DNA of 25,517 bases from assembly GCF_937958535.1 (NCBI RefSeq), contig NZ_CALGNQ010000262.1, forward strand, positions 1 through 25,517, written 5' to 3'. Positions 6,578 to 14,181 of the stretch are shown piece by piece. Position numbers and translations under genes: made by a program. A model generated the notes under the pieces. That model worked only from the letters and a program-made list of their open reading frames with translations. It was not told the origin of the DNA and made no database searches. The stretch is from an uncultured Georgenia sp. GTDB taxonomy: Bacteria > Actinomycetota > Actinomycetes > Actinomycetales > Actinomycetaceae. Position 1 is the stretch's first letter; the number at the start of each line of letters is the position of its first letter.

Positions 6578-6934
6578 ATGGAGAGCAGCCCGGAGGCACG
6601 TCGCCTGCGTCAGGCAACCAACGACATCGAGGCTCTGTACGACCTCATGAGCGAGACGCGAAAGCGTCTCGAGGACGTCGCCTCCACCGTCACCGAGCAC
6701 TCCGCTCAGCTCGCCGCCATCGAGACGAAGCTCGTCGAGCACGACCAGCGCTTCGACAGGCTGGACCAGCGGTTCGAGGGGATCGACAAGCGGTTCAACG
6801 ACATCGACCAGCGCTTCGGCCAGATCGACAAGCGGTTCAACGACATCGACCAGCGCTTCGGCCAGATCGACACCGCGATCGGCAGCGTGCGCTCCGACGT
6901 GCGGGAGATCCTCACGATCCTCCGCTCCCGGTGA
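6578..6934 (+). CDS. Small heptad-repeat coiled-coil protein of unknown function
   Basis: A 118-residue soluble, highly charged protein that I cannot assign to a named function. Residues 6-50 look helical. From residue 52 to 100 the sequence is a run of exact seven-residue repeats of the form F-x-x-I/L-D-x-R: FDRLDQR, FEGIDKR, FNDIDQR, FGQIDKR, FNDIDQR, FGQIDTA. A regular hydrophobic residue pair in each heptad predicts a continuous parallel coiled coil, so the protein probably oligomerises or acts as a spacer or adaptor. There is no signal peptide or membrane span. It ends 6 nt from the convergent epimerase gene. An upstream in-frame GTG (6572) is possible, but the ATG fits the -10 spacing. 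Confidence 0.8.
   Translation: MESSPEARRLRQATNDIEALYDLMSETRKRLEDVASTVTEHSAQLAAIETKLVEHDQRFDRLDQRFEGIDKRFNDIDQRFGQIDKRFNDIDQRFGQIDTAIGSVRSDVREILTILRSR
6782..6865 (+). repeat. Two perfect tandem 42-bp units inside the coiled-coil gene
   Basis: The 42-bp unit beginning ATCGACAAGCGGTTCAACG at 6782 is repeated exactly from 6824 to 6865, and a partial third copy (ATCGACA) follows. Each unit encodes two heptads. The absence of any synonymous difference indicates a recent duplication or slippage, so copy number may vary between strains. Confidence 0.9.
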
Positions 6935-6940
6935 CGCCGC

Positions 6941-7831
6941 TCAGCGCAGCACCGCTGCTGCCACTGCCTCCTGCGCGGTCGGGTGGCGGAACTCGAACCC
7001 GTCCGCGAGCAGCCGGGTGGGCACCACGCGCTGGTCGGGCAGGAGGATCTCGTCCGCCGGCTCCCCCACGACGAGCCGCAGCAGCCAGTCCGGGACTCGC
7101 AGCAGGTGCGGACGACGCATGGCGCGGGCGTAGAGCCGGGTGATCTCCGCCGACGGCGCGGGCTCCGGACCGGTGAGGTTGACCGGGCCGGACAGCTCGG
7201 AGCGGGTGAGCAGGTGGACGATCGCCGCCACCTCGTCCTCCAGCGAGATCCAGGGCCACAGCTGCTGGCCGGTGCCGATCGTCGCCCCCGCACCGAGCCG
7301 GGTGGCGAGGAGCAGCGGTGACAGCGACCCTCCGTCGGCGAGCACGACGCCGGTGCGGATGTGGACCACTCGGGTGACGTCGTCGGCGCGCGCCGTCGCC
7401 GCCTCCCAGCGCGACACGACGCCGGCGAGAAAGCCCTCCCCGGCCGGCGAGTCCTCGGTGAGCAGCTCCCCGGGGCGGTGCCCGTAGTAGCCGGTGGCCG
7501 AGCCGCTCACCCAGACCCGCGGTGGGTCGTCGGCCGCGGCGATGGCGCGGGCGATGGTGCGGGTCGCAGTGACGCGGCTGAAGTAGATCTCCCGGCGGTA
7601 GGCGCGGGTCCACGGCACCCGCCCGAGGTACGCGCCCGACAGGTTGACCACCCCGTCGGCCCACTCCACCGCCACGATGGGGATGCGCCCCTCGGCGGGC
7701 TGCCACTCGTACTCCGTCGCGTCACGTGCCGGGCGGCGGACGAGGGCGCGCACCTCGTGGCCGTCCGCCTCCAGCTCTCGACGCAGCGCCGTGCCGATGA
7801 ACCCGGAAGCCCCGGCGACCAGAATCCTCAT
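6941..7831 (-). CDS. TIGR01777-type NAD(P)-dependent epimerase-like protein
   Basis: A 296-residue protein of the extended short-chain dehydrogenase type, of the TIGR01777/YfcH (SulA-like) family. The N-terminal Rossmann fold carries GASGFIG (7-13); the middle includes VNLSGAYLG, WVSGSATGYYGH and the IRTGVVL strand; the C-terminal part (RVPDWLLRLVVGEPADEILL ... ) matches the DUF1731 domain usual for this family. The substrate of the family is not established. The ATG at 7831 lacks a Shine-Dalgarno sequence, and a TACCGT hexamer lies 7 nt upstream. It lies 54 nt downstream of mnmA on the same strand and may be read both from mnmA and from its own start. There is no obvious functional link to mnmA. 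Confidence 0.9.
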   Translation of the reverse strand: MRILVAGASGFIGTALRRELEADGHEVRALVRRPARDATEYEWQPAEGRIPIVAVEWADGVVNLSGAYLGRVPWTRAYRREIYFSRVTATRTIARAIAAADDPPRVWVSGSATGYYGHRPGELLTEDSPAGEGFLAGVVSRWEAATARADDVTRVVHIRTGVVLADGGSLSPLLLATRLGAGATIGTGQQLWPWISLEDEVAAIVHLLTRSELSGPVNLTGPEPAPSAEITRLYARAMRRPHLLRVPDWLLRLVVGEPADEILLPDQRVVPTRLLADGFEFRHPTAQEAVAAAVLR

Positions 7832-7838
7832 GGAGGGG

Positions 7839-7844
7839 ACGGTA
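7839..7844 (-). promoter_or_regulatory. Predicted -10 box of a leaderless epimerase transcript
   Basis: On the minus strand TACCGT is followed by 7 nt and the ATG. The 7 nt are pyrimidine-rich and cannot serve as a ribosome binding site, which supports leaderless initiation. Confidence 0.45.
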
Positions 7845-7885
7845 TCGCCGCCCGGCCCACGCTGCGCATCCACTCGCGCGGGGCG

Positions 7886-9007
7886 TCAGCGTGCCCCGGC
7901 GACGGCGGGCTGGGCCGCCGCGGCGCGACCGGCGCGGGTGAGCGTCGCCTGCCCGAGCACCCGGGTGCCCTCGTAGACCACGACGGACTGGCCCGGCGCC
8001 AGCCCGCGCATCGGCTCGTCGAGCCGCACCTGCAGCGTGTCGTCCTCGCGCCGGACCTGCGCTCCGGCGGGCTCGCCGTGCGCCCGCACCTGGACCTGCG
8101 CCGTCGTCCAGTCGGTGGCGGGGACGTCGTCGGCGAGCCACACGGTCTGGTCGGCGGCCAGCTCGGTGACGGAGAGCAGCTCGCTGGGCCCGACCACCAC
8201 GGTGTTCGCCCGCGGGTCGACCTCGAGCACGTACCGCGGCCGCCCGTCCGGTGCGGGGCGCCCCAGCCGCAGGCCCTTGCGCTGCCCGACGGTGAAGGCG
8301 TAGGCGCCGTCGTGGGTGCCGACCTCGTTGCCCTCGTGGTCGACGACGACGCCGGGCCGGGAGCCGAGCCGCGATCGCAGGAAGCCCTGGGTGTCGCCGT
8401 CGGCGACGAAGCAGATGTCGTAGGAGTCCGGCTTGGCCGACACGCTCAGCCCCCGCGCCGCGGCCTCCGCGCGCACGGCGTCCTTCGACGGCGCGTCGCC
8501 GAGCGGGAAGTAGGAGCGCGCCAGCCGCTCGGCGCCCATGACCGCGAGCACGTAGGACTGGTCCTTGGCGAGGTCGACGGCGCGGTGGAGCTCGCGCACG
8601 CCGTCGGGCCGCTCGACGATGCGGGCGTAGTGGCCGGTGGCGACGGCGTCGAAGCCGAGCGCGACACCGCGGTCGAGGAGCGCGGAGAACTTGATGTGCT
8701 CGTTGCACCGCACGCACGGGTTGGGGGTGCGGCCGGCGGCGTACTCGGAGAGGAAGTCGGCGACGACGGTCTCCTCGAACTCCTCCGACAGGTCCCACAC
8801 GTAGTACGGGATGCCGAGCACGTCGGCCGCGCGGCGGGCATCGGAGGCGTCCTCGATGGAGCAGCAGCCGCGTGAGCCGGTGCGGTGCTGGGCGCGGGAG
8901 CGCGACAGCGCCATGTGCACGCCGACGACGTCGTGCCCCGCCTCGACCGCGCGCGCGGCGGCGACGGCGGAGTCCACCCCGCCGGACAGTGCGGCCAGTA
9001 TCCGCAT
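7886..9007 (-). CDS. mnmA: tRNA-specific 2-thiouridylase MnmA
   Basis: Makes 2-thiouridine at the wobble position U34 of Lys, Glu and Gln tRNAs, using ATP and a persulfide sulfur donor. The 373-residue length is typical. The PP-loop SGGVDS is at 8-13, the nucleophile Cys101 lies in NPCVRCNEHIKF, ATGHYAR is near 123, DQSYVL is at 149-154, and the catalytic persulfide Cys199 lies in SYDICF. The C-terminal beta-barrel region includes FTVGQRKGL. GGAGGGAG precedes the ATG at 9007. An extra pair, Cys48-Cys49 in GCCS, is usual in actinobacterial members. It is probably a housekeeping gene co-transcribed with the following epimerase-like gene. Confidence 0.97.
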   Translation of the reverse strand: MRILAALSGGVDSAVAAARAVEAGHDVVGVHMALSRSRAQHRTGSRGCCSIEDASDARRAADVLGIPYYVWDLSEEFEETVVADFLSEYAAGRTPNPCVRCNEHIKFSALLDRGVALGFDAVATGHYARIVERPDGVRELHRAVDLAKDQSYVLAVMGAERLARSYFPLGDAPSKDAVRAEAAARGLSVSAKPDSYDICFVADGDTQGFLRSRLGSRPGVVVDHEGNEVGTHDGAYAFTVGQRKGLRLGRPAPDGRPRYVLEVDPRANTVVVGPSELLSVTELAADQTVWLADDVPATDWTTAQVQVRAHGEPAGAQVRREDDTLQVRLDEPMRGLAPGQSVVVYEGTRVLGQATLTRAGRAAAAQPAVAGAR

Positions 9008-9030
9008 GGCTCTCCCTCCAGTGCCCCACC

Positions 9031-9036
9031 AGGGTA
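9031..9036 (-). promoter_or_regulatory. Possible -10 box of mnmA
   Basis: TACCCT on the minus strand lies 23 nt upstream of the mnmA start, leaving room for the Shine-Dalgarno sequence. The -35 region (TTCTCT, 18 bp further) is weak. Confidence 0.3.
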
Positions 9037-9183
9037 GGCGCTGCGTGAGCAGACAGAGAAGCGGGTCGGGGGCAGTGAGTGGCGAGGAGCCCGGCGCCGC
9101 GGCTCGGTGGGTCGGGTCCGTGCGCCGCCGGACGCGGTGCCGACCGAGGTGCGCCCGCAGGCCGGCCGACGCAGCATGGGCCG

Positions 9184-9846
9184 GTGCGCTCCACCCGTCA
9201 CACCCGCTCCTGGCACTTCGCCGGCCGGATCGCCGGGTGGGGCACCGCGGGCGGGACCCGGTTCGTCCTCGGTGCCTGGCACGACTCCCCGCTCGGTGCC
9301 TTCGCCGACGTCATGGTGGAGCGGCCCGACGGCGCACGGCTGCTGCTCGCGCCGAGTGCCGAGGTCGTCGCGTTCGTCGCGGCGACGTACCGCTTCGACG
9401 CGACCGTCGTCGTACCGGTCACCGTCACGCTGCTCGCGAGCGGACAGCCCCTCGACGGCACCCCGACCGCGGCGGGGCACCGGTGGCAGGTCGACGCGGG
9501 GCCGCTGTCCGCGCGGCTGGGCGTCGGTCGACGTCCGCCGCTCGGCTGGCTGCTGCGCGCGGTGCCGAGGCGCGTGGCCGCAGCGCCGGCACTCACGCTC
9601 GTCAGCGACCCGGTGGCCCGGGCCCTGCTGCGCGGGGTCCGCACCCGTGGCTCGGCCGGTGGCGGGCGGACCGAGCACTACGGAGCCACCGCGCTGCACC
9701 GTCTCGCCGCCGCCCGCACCAGGTGGGAGGGCACCGACCTCGGCCCGCTGCACCCCCTCGACCCGCCGGTCCGCTTCGGCTTCGGCTCGGCGCCCCACCA
9801 CCCGAGCGTCACCGACCTGGTCACCACGGTGCGGGTCCCTCGCTGA
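9184..9846 (+). CDS. Conserved actinobacterial protein of unknown function
   Basis: About 220 residues with no catalytic motif, signal peptide or membrane span that I recognise. The sequence begins MRSTRHTRSWHFAGRIAGWG and contains LGAFADVMVERPDGARLLLA, which I associate with uncharacterised proteins common in actinobacteria. The central part is predicted to alternate short strands (VVVPVTVTLLA) with basic, proline-containing segments; the end reads VTDLVTTVRVPR. The start is uncertain: the GTG at 9184 is chosen because conserved-looking sequence begins there, but the frame is open back to 9079 and no good ribosome binding site is seen. It diverges from mnmA and converges on the ABC permease. 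No function is proposed. Confidence 0.65.
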   Translation: MRSTRHTRSWHFAGRIAGWGTAGGTRFVLGAWHDSPLGAFADVMVERPDGARLLLAPSAEVVAFVAATYRFDATVVVPVTVTLLASGQPLDGTPTAAGHRWQVDAGPLSARLGVGRRPPLGWLLRAVPRRVAAAPALTLVSDPVARALLRGVRTRGSAGGGRTEHYGATALHRLAAARTRWEGTDLGPLHPLDPPVRFGFGSAPHHPSVTDLVTTVRVPR

Positions 9847-9904
9847 GGGACTCTCGACACGTCCCAGCCCACCCGGAGGCCCGCCTCAGGTCGACGAACC
9901 CGGC

Positions 9905-9921
9905 CCGGCGAGTGTCGCCGG
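9905..9921. terminator. Short hairpin between convergent genes
   Basis: CCGGCGA and TCGCCGG form a perfect 7-bp stem with a GTG triloop, 59 nt after the unknown-function gene and 38 nt after the convergent ABC permease. There is no U-tract. The position suggests a bidirectional terminator. Confidence 0.4.
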
Positions 9922-9959
9922 CCGGTCGGCCGAGTACACCTCAAGCCGCCCGGCTCCGC

Positions 9960-11603
9960 TCACGCCTCCTGGATGTCCCGCCTGCGGACCCCGAGGACGC
10001 CGGCGGCCATGAGCGCCATGGCCATCGCGCCGAGCGTGGCGAGTGGCCCGACGTCGGGGTCGACCGCCGGCTGCTGGGGAACGTGCGAGAACGGCGAGAG
10101 GTCCACGAGCCACTGGGGCAGGTCGAGGATCCCGCCGAAGTACAGGACGACGACGGACAGGACGACCAACGCCCAGGACCAGCCGGTCACCCGCGGCAAC
10201 CACCCCAGGAGGACCCCCGCGACACCGATGGTCACGGCGATCGCGGGTAGGTAGGAGACCGCCGCGCTCACACTCGTGCCCACCCAGCCGAGGTCGTCCA
10301 TGGAGAGCCCGGCACCCAGGCCGACCCCCAGGCCCGTGACGAGGAGGACGACCGCACCGCCGACGGTTGCCAGGACCAGCCCGGACACCATCCACCGGGC
10401 CCGGGACAGCGGGGTGGCGAGCAGCGGTCCTGCGCGACCGGCGACCTCCTCCGTGCGGAGGCGCAGGAGCACCTGGAGGGCCGGCACCGCGCAGGCGATC
10501 GCGGCGAGGGCGATGACGGTGGCGCCGAACAGCTCGGCGCCGGTGGCGTCTGCGTCGGGGAGGAACTCGGCCATGATCGGCACGTCCTCCAGGAAGGTCG
10601 AGGCCTCGGAGAGCACCGGCCCGTACATGAGCCCGAACGCGAGGAGGCCGGCCGTCCACCCGACGAGGTTCCCGCGCACGAGCCGCCAGGTGAGGCCGAA
10701 CGGCCCGCCGAGCGCGGGGCCGGCCGTAGCCGGGCCGGGCCGCGTGCCCAGCACGCCGGCGCCGACGTCGCGCTGTCGGCTCAGCGGGGCCGAGACGGTG
10801 AGCAGGACGGCGGCCGTCAGCAGGGCGAGCCCGAGCGGAGCCAAGTCGTCGGCGAAGTAGGCCTCGGTGGCCTGCGCCCAGCCGATCGGGGAGAGCCAGG
10901 AGGCGGTCTCGTTGCCCACATCACCGATCGCTCGCAGCACGTAGGCGAGCGCGAGCACGAGGCCCGCACTGCTCGACGCCGTGCGCGCGTTCTCGGTCAG
11001 CTGTGCGGTCACCGCCGCGACCCCGGCGAAGACGAACCCCACGGCGGCCACGGCGGCCCCGAAGGTCAGCGAGCCCCGCCACGTCACGGTCTCGACACCG
11101 AGGGCGCCGAGGCTGCCGGCGAGCACCAACCCCAGCACGACGTCGGCACCGATGACGAGGAGGACGGCGGACGCCGCATGAGCGTGGCGGCCCACCACCG
11201 AGGAGCGGACGAGCTCGGCACGCCCACTTTCCTCCTCGGCGCGGGTGTGCCGCACCAGGGTGAGGATGCTCATCAGGGCGGCGGCGACGGCGGTCAGGAC
11301 GAGCAGCTCGTGGCCCACCATGATCCCGTAGGTGTAGTCGCCGTCGCCGTAGACGGACCCGATGAGGGCCGTCGTGCCGGGGTTGTCGATCGTCAGGAGG
11401 GCGCCCAGGCGGTCCTCGGCAGTGGGGTAGATCGAGGGGAAGCTGACCGCCGAGGAGACCACCCCGAGGGTGATGCCGAGGATCCAGGCGGGCAGCCGGA
11501 CCCGGTCGCGGCGGAGCGCGAACCACAGCAGTGTCCACAGCCCGGCGAACCGGGCCTCTCGCCGCCGCACCGCGGTGACGTGCGTGCTGGTCACCGAGGT
11601 CAT
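9960..11603 (-). CDS. Large ABC exporter permease (polyketide-antibiotic exporter type)
   Basis: A 547-residue membrane protein with about twelve hydrophobic segments in two similar halves: the first begins LWFALRRDRVRLPAWILGI and the second GLTWRLVRGNLVGWTAGLLA. This duplicated layout, and the loop RAELVRSSVVGRHAHAASA followed later by AGPLLATPLSRARWMVSG, are typical of the TnrB3/COG3559 group annotated as exporters of polyketide antibiotics. The ATG at 11603 overlaps the ATPase stop by 4 bp. It is the last gene of a TetR-ATPase-permease operon. Export of a toxic compound is the family expectation; the substrate is unknown. Confidence 0.92.
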   Translation of the reverse strand: MTSVTSTHVTAVRRREARFAGLWTLLWFALRRDRVRLPAWILGITLGVVSSAVSFPSIYPTAEDRLGALLTIDNPGTTALIGSVYGDGDYTYGIMVGHELLVLTAVAAALMSILTLVRHTRAEEESGRAELVRSSVVGRHAHAASAVLLVIGADVVLGLVLAGSLGALGVETVTWRGSLTFGAAVAAVGFVFAGVAAVTAQLTENARTASSSAGLVLALAYVLRAIGDVGNETASWLSPIGWAQATEAYFADDLAPLGLALLTAAVLLTVSAPLSRQRDVGAGVLGTRPGPATAGPALGGPFGLTWRLVRGNLVGWTAGLLAFGLMYGPVLSEASTFLEDVPIMAEFLPDADATGAELFGATVIALAAIACAVPALQVLLRLRTEEVAGRAGPLLATPLSRARWMVSGLVLATVGGAVVLLVTGLGVGLGAGLSMDDLGWVGTSVSAAVSYLPAIAVTIGVAGVLLGWLPRVTGWSWALVVLSVVVLYFGGILDLPQWLVDLSPFSHVPQQPAVDPDVGPLATLGAMAMALMAAGVLGVRRRDIQEA

Positions 11604-12550
11604 CGCCGGGCCTCCCCGTCGCCGCGGTGGCCGCCGACAGCGGCTGCCGCGCCCTCCAGCTCGGCGACGTCCTCGCCGTAGTGGCGCATGAAGAGCTGCT
11701 CGAGGGTGGGCGGGTGGGAGACCAGCGACCGGATCCCGGCCGCGTGCAGCCGGCCGACGAGGGCGTCGAGGTGCTCGGAGTCGACGTCCAGCCGCAGTCG
11801 GTTGCCGCGGCTCTCGGTGAGGTCGTGCACGCCGGTCAGCCCGGTGAGGTCGACGGGCCGCTCGGTCACGGCGTCGACGGTGGTGCGCGTGAGGTGGCGC
11901 ATCTCGGCGAGCGAGCCGGACTCCACGACGACGCCCCGTCGGATGATCGAGATCCGCTCGCAGAGCTTCTCCACCTGAGCCAGGGTGTGGCTGGAGAGCA
12001 GCACGGTGCGGCCCGCGGCGTGCTCCTCGGCGATGACATCGGCGAAGACGGCCTCCATGAGGGGGTCGAGGCCCGCCGTCGGCTCGTCGAGGATGAGGAG
12101 CTCGACGTCGGAGGCCAGGGCCGCGATGATCGCCACCTTCTGCCGGTTGCCCTTGGAGTAGGTGCGGCCCTTCTTCGTCGGGTCGAGGTCGAAGCGCTCG
12201 ATGAGCGCCTCCCGCCTGCGTCGGTCGACGCCGCCGCGCAGCCGGGCGAAGAGGTCGATCGCCTCACCGCCCGTGAGGTTCGGCCACAGGGAGACGTCGC
12301 CCGGCACGTAGGCCAGGCGGTGGTGGAGCGCGACGGCGTCCTCCCAGGCGTCGCCACCCAGGACGCGGGCCGTGCCGGAGTCGGCGCGCAGGAGTCCGAG
12401 GAGGACACGGATCGTGGTGGACTTCCCGGCACCGTTCGGTCCGAGGAAGCCGTGCACCTCCCCCGGCCGGACGGTGAGGTCGACGCCGTCCAGCGCTCGG
12501 GTCGGGCCGAAGGTCTTGACGAGGTCGCGGACCTCGATGGCGGGTGTCAT
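11600..12550 (-). CDS. ABC exporter ATP-binding subunit
   Basis: A 316-residue ATPase paired with the large permease downstream. Walker A GPNGAGKS is at 37-44, Walker B LLILDE at 151-156, PTAGLDP follows, and the switch His188 lies in LSSHT. The signature position reads YSKGNRQK (131-138) instead of LSGGQ, a variant common in this exporter group. A C-terminal domain of about 100 residues ends in a low-complexity Ala/Gly/Arg tail. The start overlaps the TetR stop by 4 bp and the stop overlaps the permease start by 4 bp, so the three genes form one coupled operon. Confidence 0.93.
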   Translation of the reverse strand: MTPAIEVRDLVKTFGPTRALDGVDLTVRPGEVHGFLGPNGAGKSTTIRVLLGLLRADSGTARVLGGDAWEDAVALHHRLAYVPGDVSLWPNLTGGEAIDLFARLRGGVDRRRREALIERFDLDPTKKGRTYSKGNRQKVAIIAALASDVELLILDEPTAGLDPLMEAVFADVIAEEHAAGRTVLLSSHTLAQVEKLCERISIIRRGVVVESGSLAEMRHLTRTTVDAVTERPVDLTGLTGVHDLTESRGNRLRLDVDSEHLDALVGRLHAAGIRSLVSHPPTLEQLFMRHYGEDVAELEGAAAAVGGHRGDGEARR

Positions 12551-13215
12551 CGGGGCTCTCCTTGGTGCTCGGTCGGAGCGGTCGGTACCTGCGCGGCCTG
12601 GTAGGCGCGCAGGAAGCGGTCGTCGGTGAACAGCCCCTCGGTGTACAGCTCCAGCGCGGGGCCGACGGTGTCCTGGGTGAGCGCGGCAAAGGCGGCCCCG
12701 ATGTCCAGGGCCTCGCCCGCGTCGGTCTGCAGCCGGTAGGCGAGCAGGAGCATGCCCAGGCCGCTGTACACCATGTACCGGGCACGTCCGCGCGGGTCCC
12801 GGCTGGGCTTGACCGTGCCGGCAGCGATTCCCGCCTCGAGGAAGTCGACCGTCATCGCGGTCATGCGCTCGACGAGCTGCCGGGCGAGGCTGCCGCCGGC
12901 GGCGAGACTCGCGACGGCATATGCGGCGGCGGGTGCGTACTCCTCGACGGCGGCGAGCTGGGCGAGCATGTGCTCCGGCCCAGCCGCCCCGACGGAGTCG
13001 TGCTTGGCGGTCGTCACCACCTGAAGGACATGCTCGTCGCACGCCTCCCGGAGACGGTCCTTGGAGCCGAAGTGGTGGAAGATCAGCGCCGGGCTCACGC
13101 CGGCGTCGGCGGCGATCGCCCGTACCCCCACCCCGAACCCGTCCCGGCCGAAGCGTGCGATGGCGGCGTCCCTGATCCGTGCCCGCGTATGAAGGTCGTC
13201 GGTCGCTGATCGCAT
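12547..13215 (-). CDS. TetR-family regulator leading an ABC exporter operon
   Basis: A 222-residue repressor. The TetR DNA-binding domain covers about residues 10-58, with VRAIAADAGVSPALIFHHFG as the helix-turn-helix. The C-terminal part (residues 70-210) is helical and probably binds the inducer. It is the first gene of the operon and is coupled to the ATPase by a 4-bp overlap, so it controls its own synthesis and that of the exporter together. The ATG at 13215 has no Shine-Dalgarno sequence and lies 7 nt behind a -10 box, within a 16-bp imperfect palindrome that should be its operator. Confidence 0.92.
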   Translation of the reverse strand: MRSATDDLHTRARIRDAAIARFGRDGFGVGVRAIAADAGVSPALIFHHFGSKDRLREACDEHVLQVVTTAKHDSVGAAGPEHMLAQLAAVEEYAPAAAYAVASLAAGGSLARQLVERMTAMTVDFLEAGIAAGTVKPSRDPRGRARYMVYSGLGMLLLAYRLQTDAGEALDIGAAFAALTQDTVGPALELYTEGLFTDDRFLRAYQAAQVPTAPTEHQGEPR

Positions 13216-13252
13216 GGTCAGTATGCTAACCAGTTGATCAGCCTGGCCGCAA
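13216..13252 (-). promoter_or_regulatory. Leaderless promoter with embedded TetR operator
   Basis: On the minus strand TTGCGG (13247-13252) and TAGCAT (13223-13228) are 18 bp apart, and the ATG follows 7 nt later. The 16 bp directly before the ATG (13216-13231) read GGTTAGCATACTGACC, an imperfect palindrome matching its reverse complement at 12 of 16 positions. It contains the -10 box and the probable start site, so a bound repressor would exclude polymerase. Confidence 0.55.
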
Positions 13253-13362
13253 CGACACGCCTCGCCGTCGGCGACCGCACACTGCTCGGGTCGCTGCTGC
13301 GGACCGTGCCACACCGGCTGCCCACGGCGCCCGCGCTCACCTCCGTCACCCGCCTTGCGAGA

Positions 13363-13389
13363 ACCGGGACGAGCGCGCACGTCCCCGGT
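13363..13389 (-). terminator. Hairpin downstream of the ABC-2 permease
   Basis: ACCGGGACG and CGTCCC-C-GGT form a 9-bp stem with one bulged C and an 8-nt loop, starting 10 nt after the stop codon of the minus-strand permease at 13399. The position fits a terminator separating it from the next minus-strand operon; no U-tract is visible. The rest of the 13253-13398 gap holds nothing I can assign. Confidence 0.45.
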
Positions 13390-13398
13390 GACGCCACC

Positions 13399-14181
13399 TC
13401 AGGTCCAGCGGAAGAACCTCGCCGCGAGACCACCGGCCACCAGCGCCCAGCCACCGAGCACCGCGAGGTCGACGGCCGGTGGCTGCTCCCCCGCCCAGGC
13501 GGCGGCGAGCGCCTGCGTGCCGGCGCCGTAGGGCAGGTACTCCCCGACGGTGCGCAGCGCGTCCGGGAGGTCCGCCACCGGCCCGAAACCTCCTCCGGTG
13601 GCGAGCATGACGAAGAAGACGACGAGCCCGGCCGCCAACCCTGCGTTGACGGAGGGGGCGAGCCCGGCGATGAGCGTGCCCACCCCGTACATGGCGGCGA
13701 GCACGAGTACCCCGACGACGGCGGCCCAGCCCGCCGCGGCGGGCAGCGTCACCCCGAGGACGAGCAGGCCGACCCCGAGCATGAGCCCGACGCCGAGCAC
13801 CACCTGCGCCGCGGAGACGAGCATCTGGGCGGTGAGGACCATCGCCGGGTGGGCGGGGGTGACAGCGAGCCGCCGGAGGATCCCGTACCTGCGGTAGGTC
13901 GCCAGGAACGAGGGCATGTTCACCACCCCGACAAGGGCGACGACCATCGTCGTCGTCAACGGCATGACGACGCCGTCCATCACCGTGGCCCCGGTGGGCA
14001 GCACGGTGTCGACCTCTCGGCCCAGGCCGTTGACGAGGAGCAGGAGCACGGGCAGCGCCACCGGGATGACGAGCCCGGCGGTGTCCCGCGCGACCATGCG
14101 GGCCTCGGCACCCAGGAGCCGGCCCCACGCCGCGGCGGGGACCGGGCGGGCCGGGGGCAGTGTGGTTGTCGTGTCGGTCAT
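13399..14181 (-). CDS. ABC-2 type permease subunit
   Basis: A 260-residue membrane protein with about six spans, including LVIPVALPVLLLLVNGLG, VVMPLTTTMVVALVGVVNMP, VVLGVGLMLGVGLLVLGV and AAGLVVFFVMLATGGGF. The loop PSFLATYRRYGILRRLAVTP is characteristic of small ABC-2 permeases. It ends in FFRWT. The start overlaps the ATPase stop by 4 bp. With the ATPase it should form an exporter whose genes diverge from a sensor kinase/response regulator pair, an arrangement typical of exporters switched on by envelope or membrane stress. Confidence 0.9.
   Translation of the reverse strand: MTDTTTTLPPARPVPAAAWGRLLGAEARMVARDTAGLVIPVALPVLLLLVNGLGREVDTVLPTGATVMDGVVMPLTTTMVVALVGVVNMPSFLATYRRYGILRRLAVTPAHPAMVLTAQMLVSAAQVVLGVGLMLGVGLLVLGVTLPAAAGWAAVVGVLVLAAMYGVGTLIAGLAPSVNAGLAAGLVVFFVMLATGGGFGPVADLPDALRTVGEYLPYGAGTQALAAAWAGEQPPAVDLAVLGGWALVAGGLAARFFRWT

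Noticed and set aside
6782..6865. Repeats considered as a CRISPR-like array
   Set aside because: Units are directly adjacent with no spacers and encode in-frame protein heptads.
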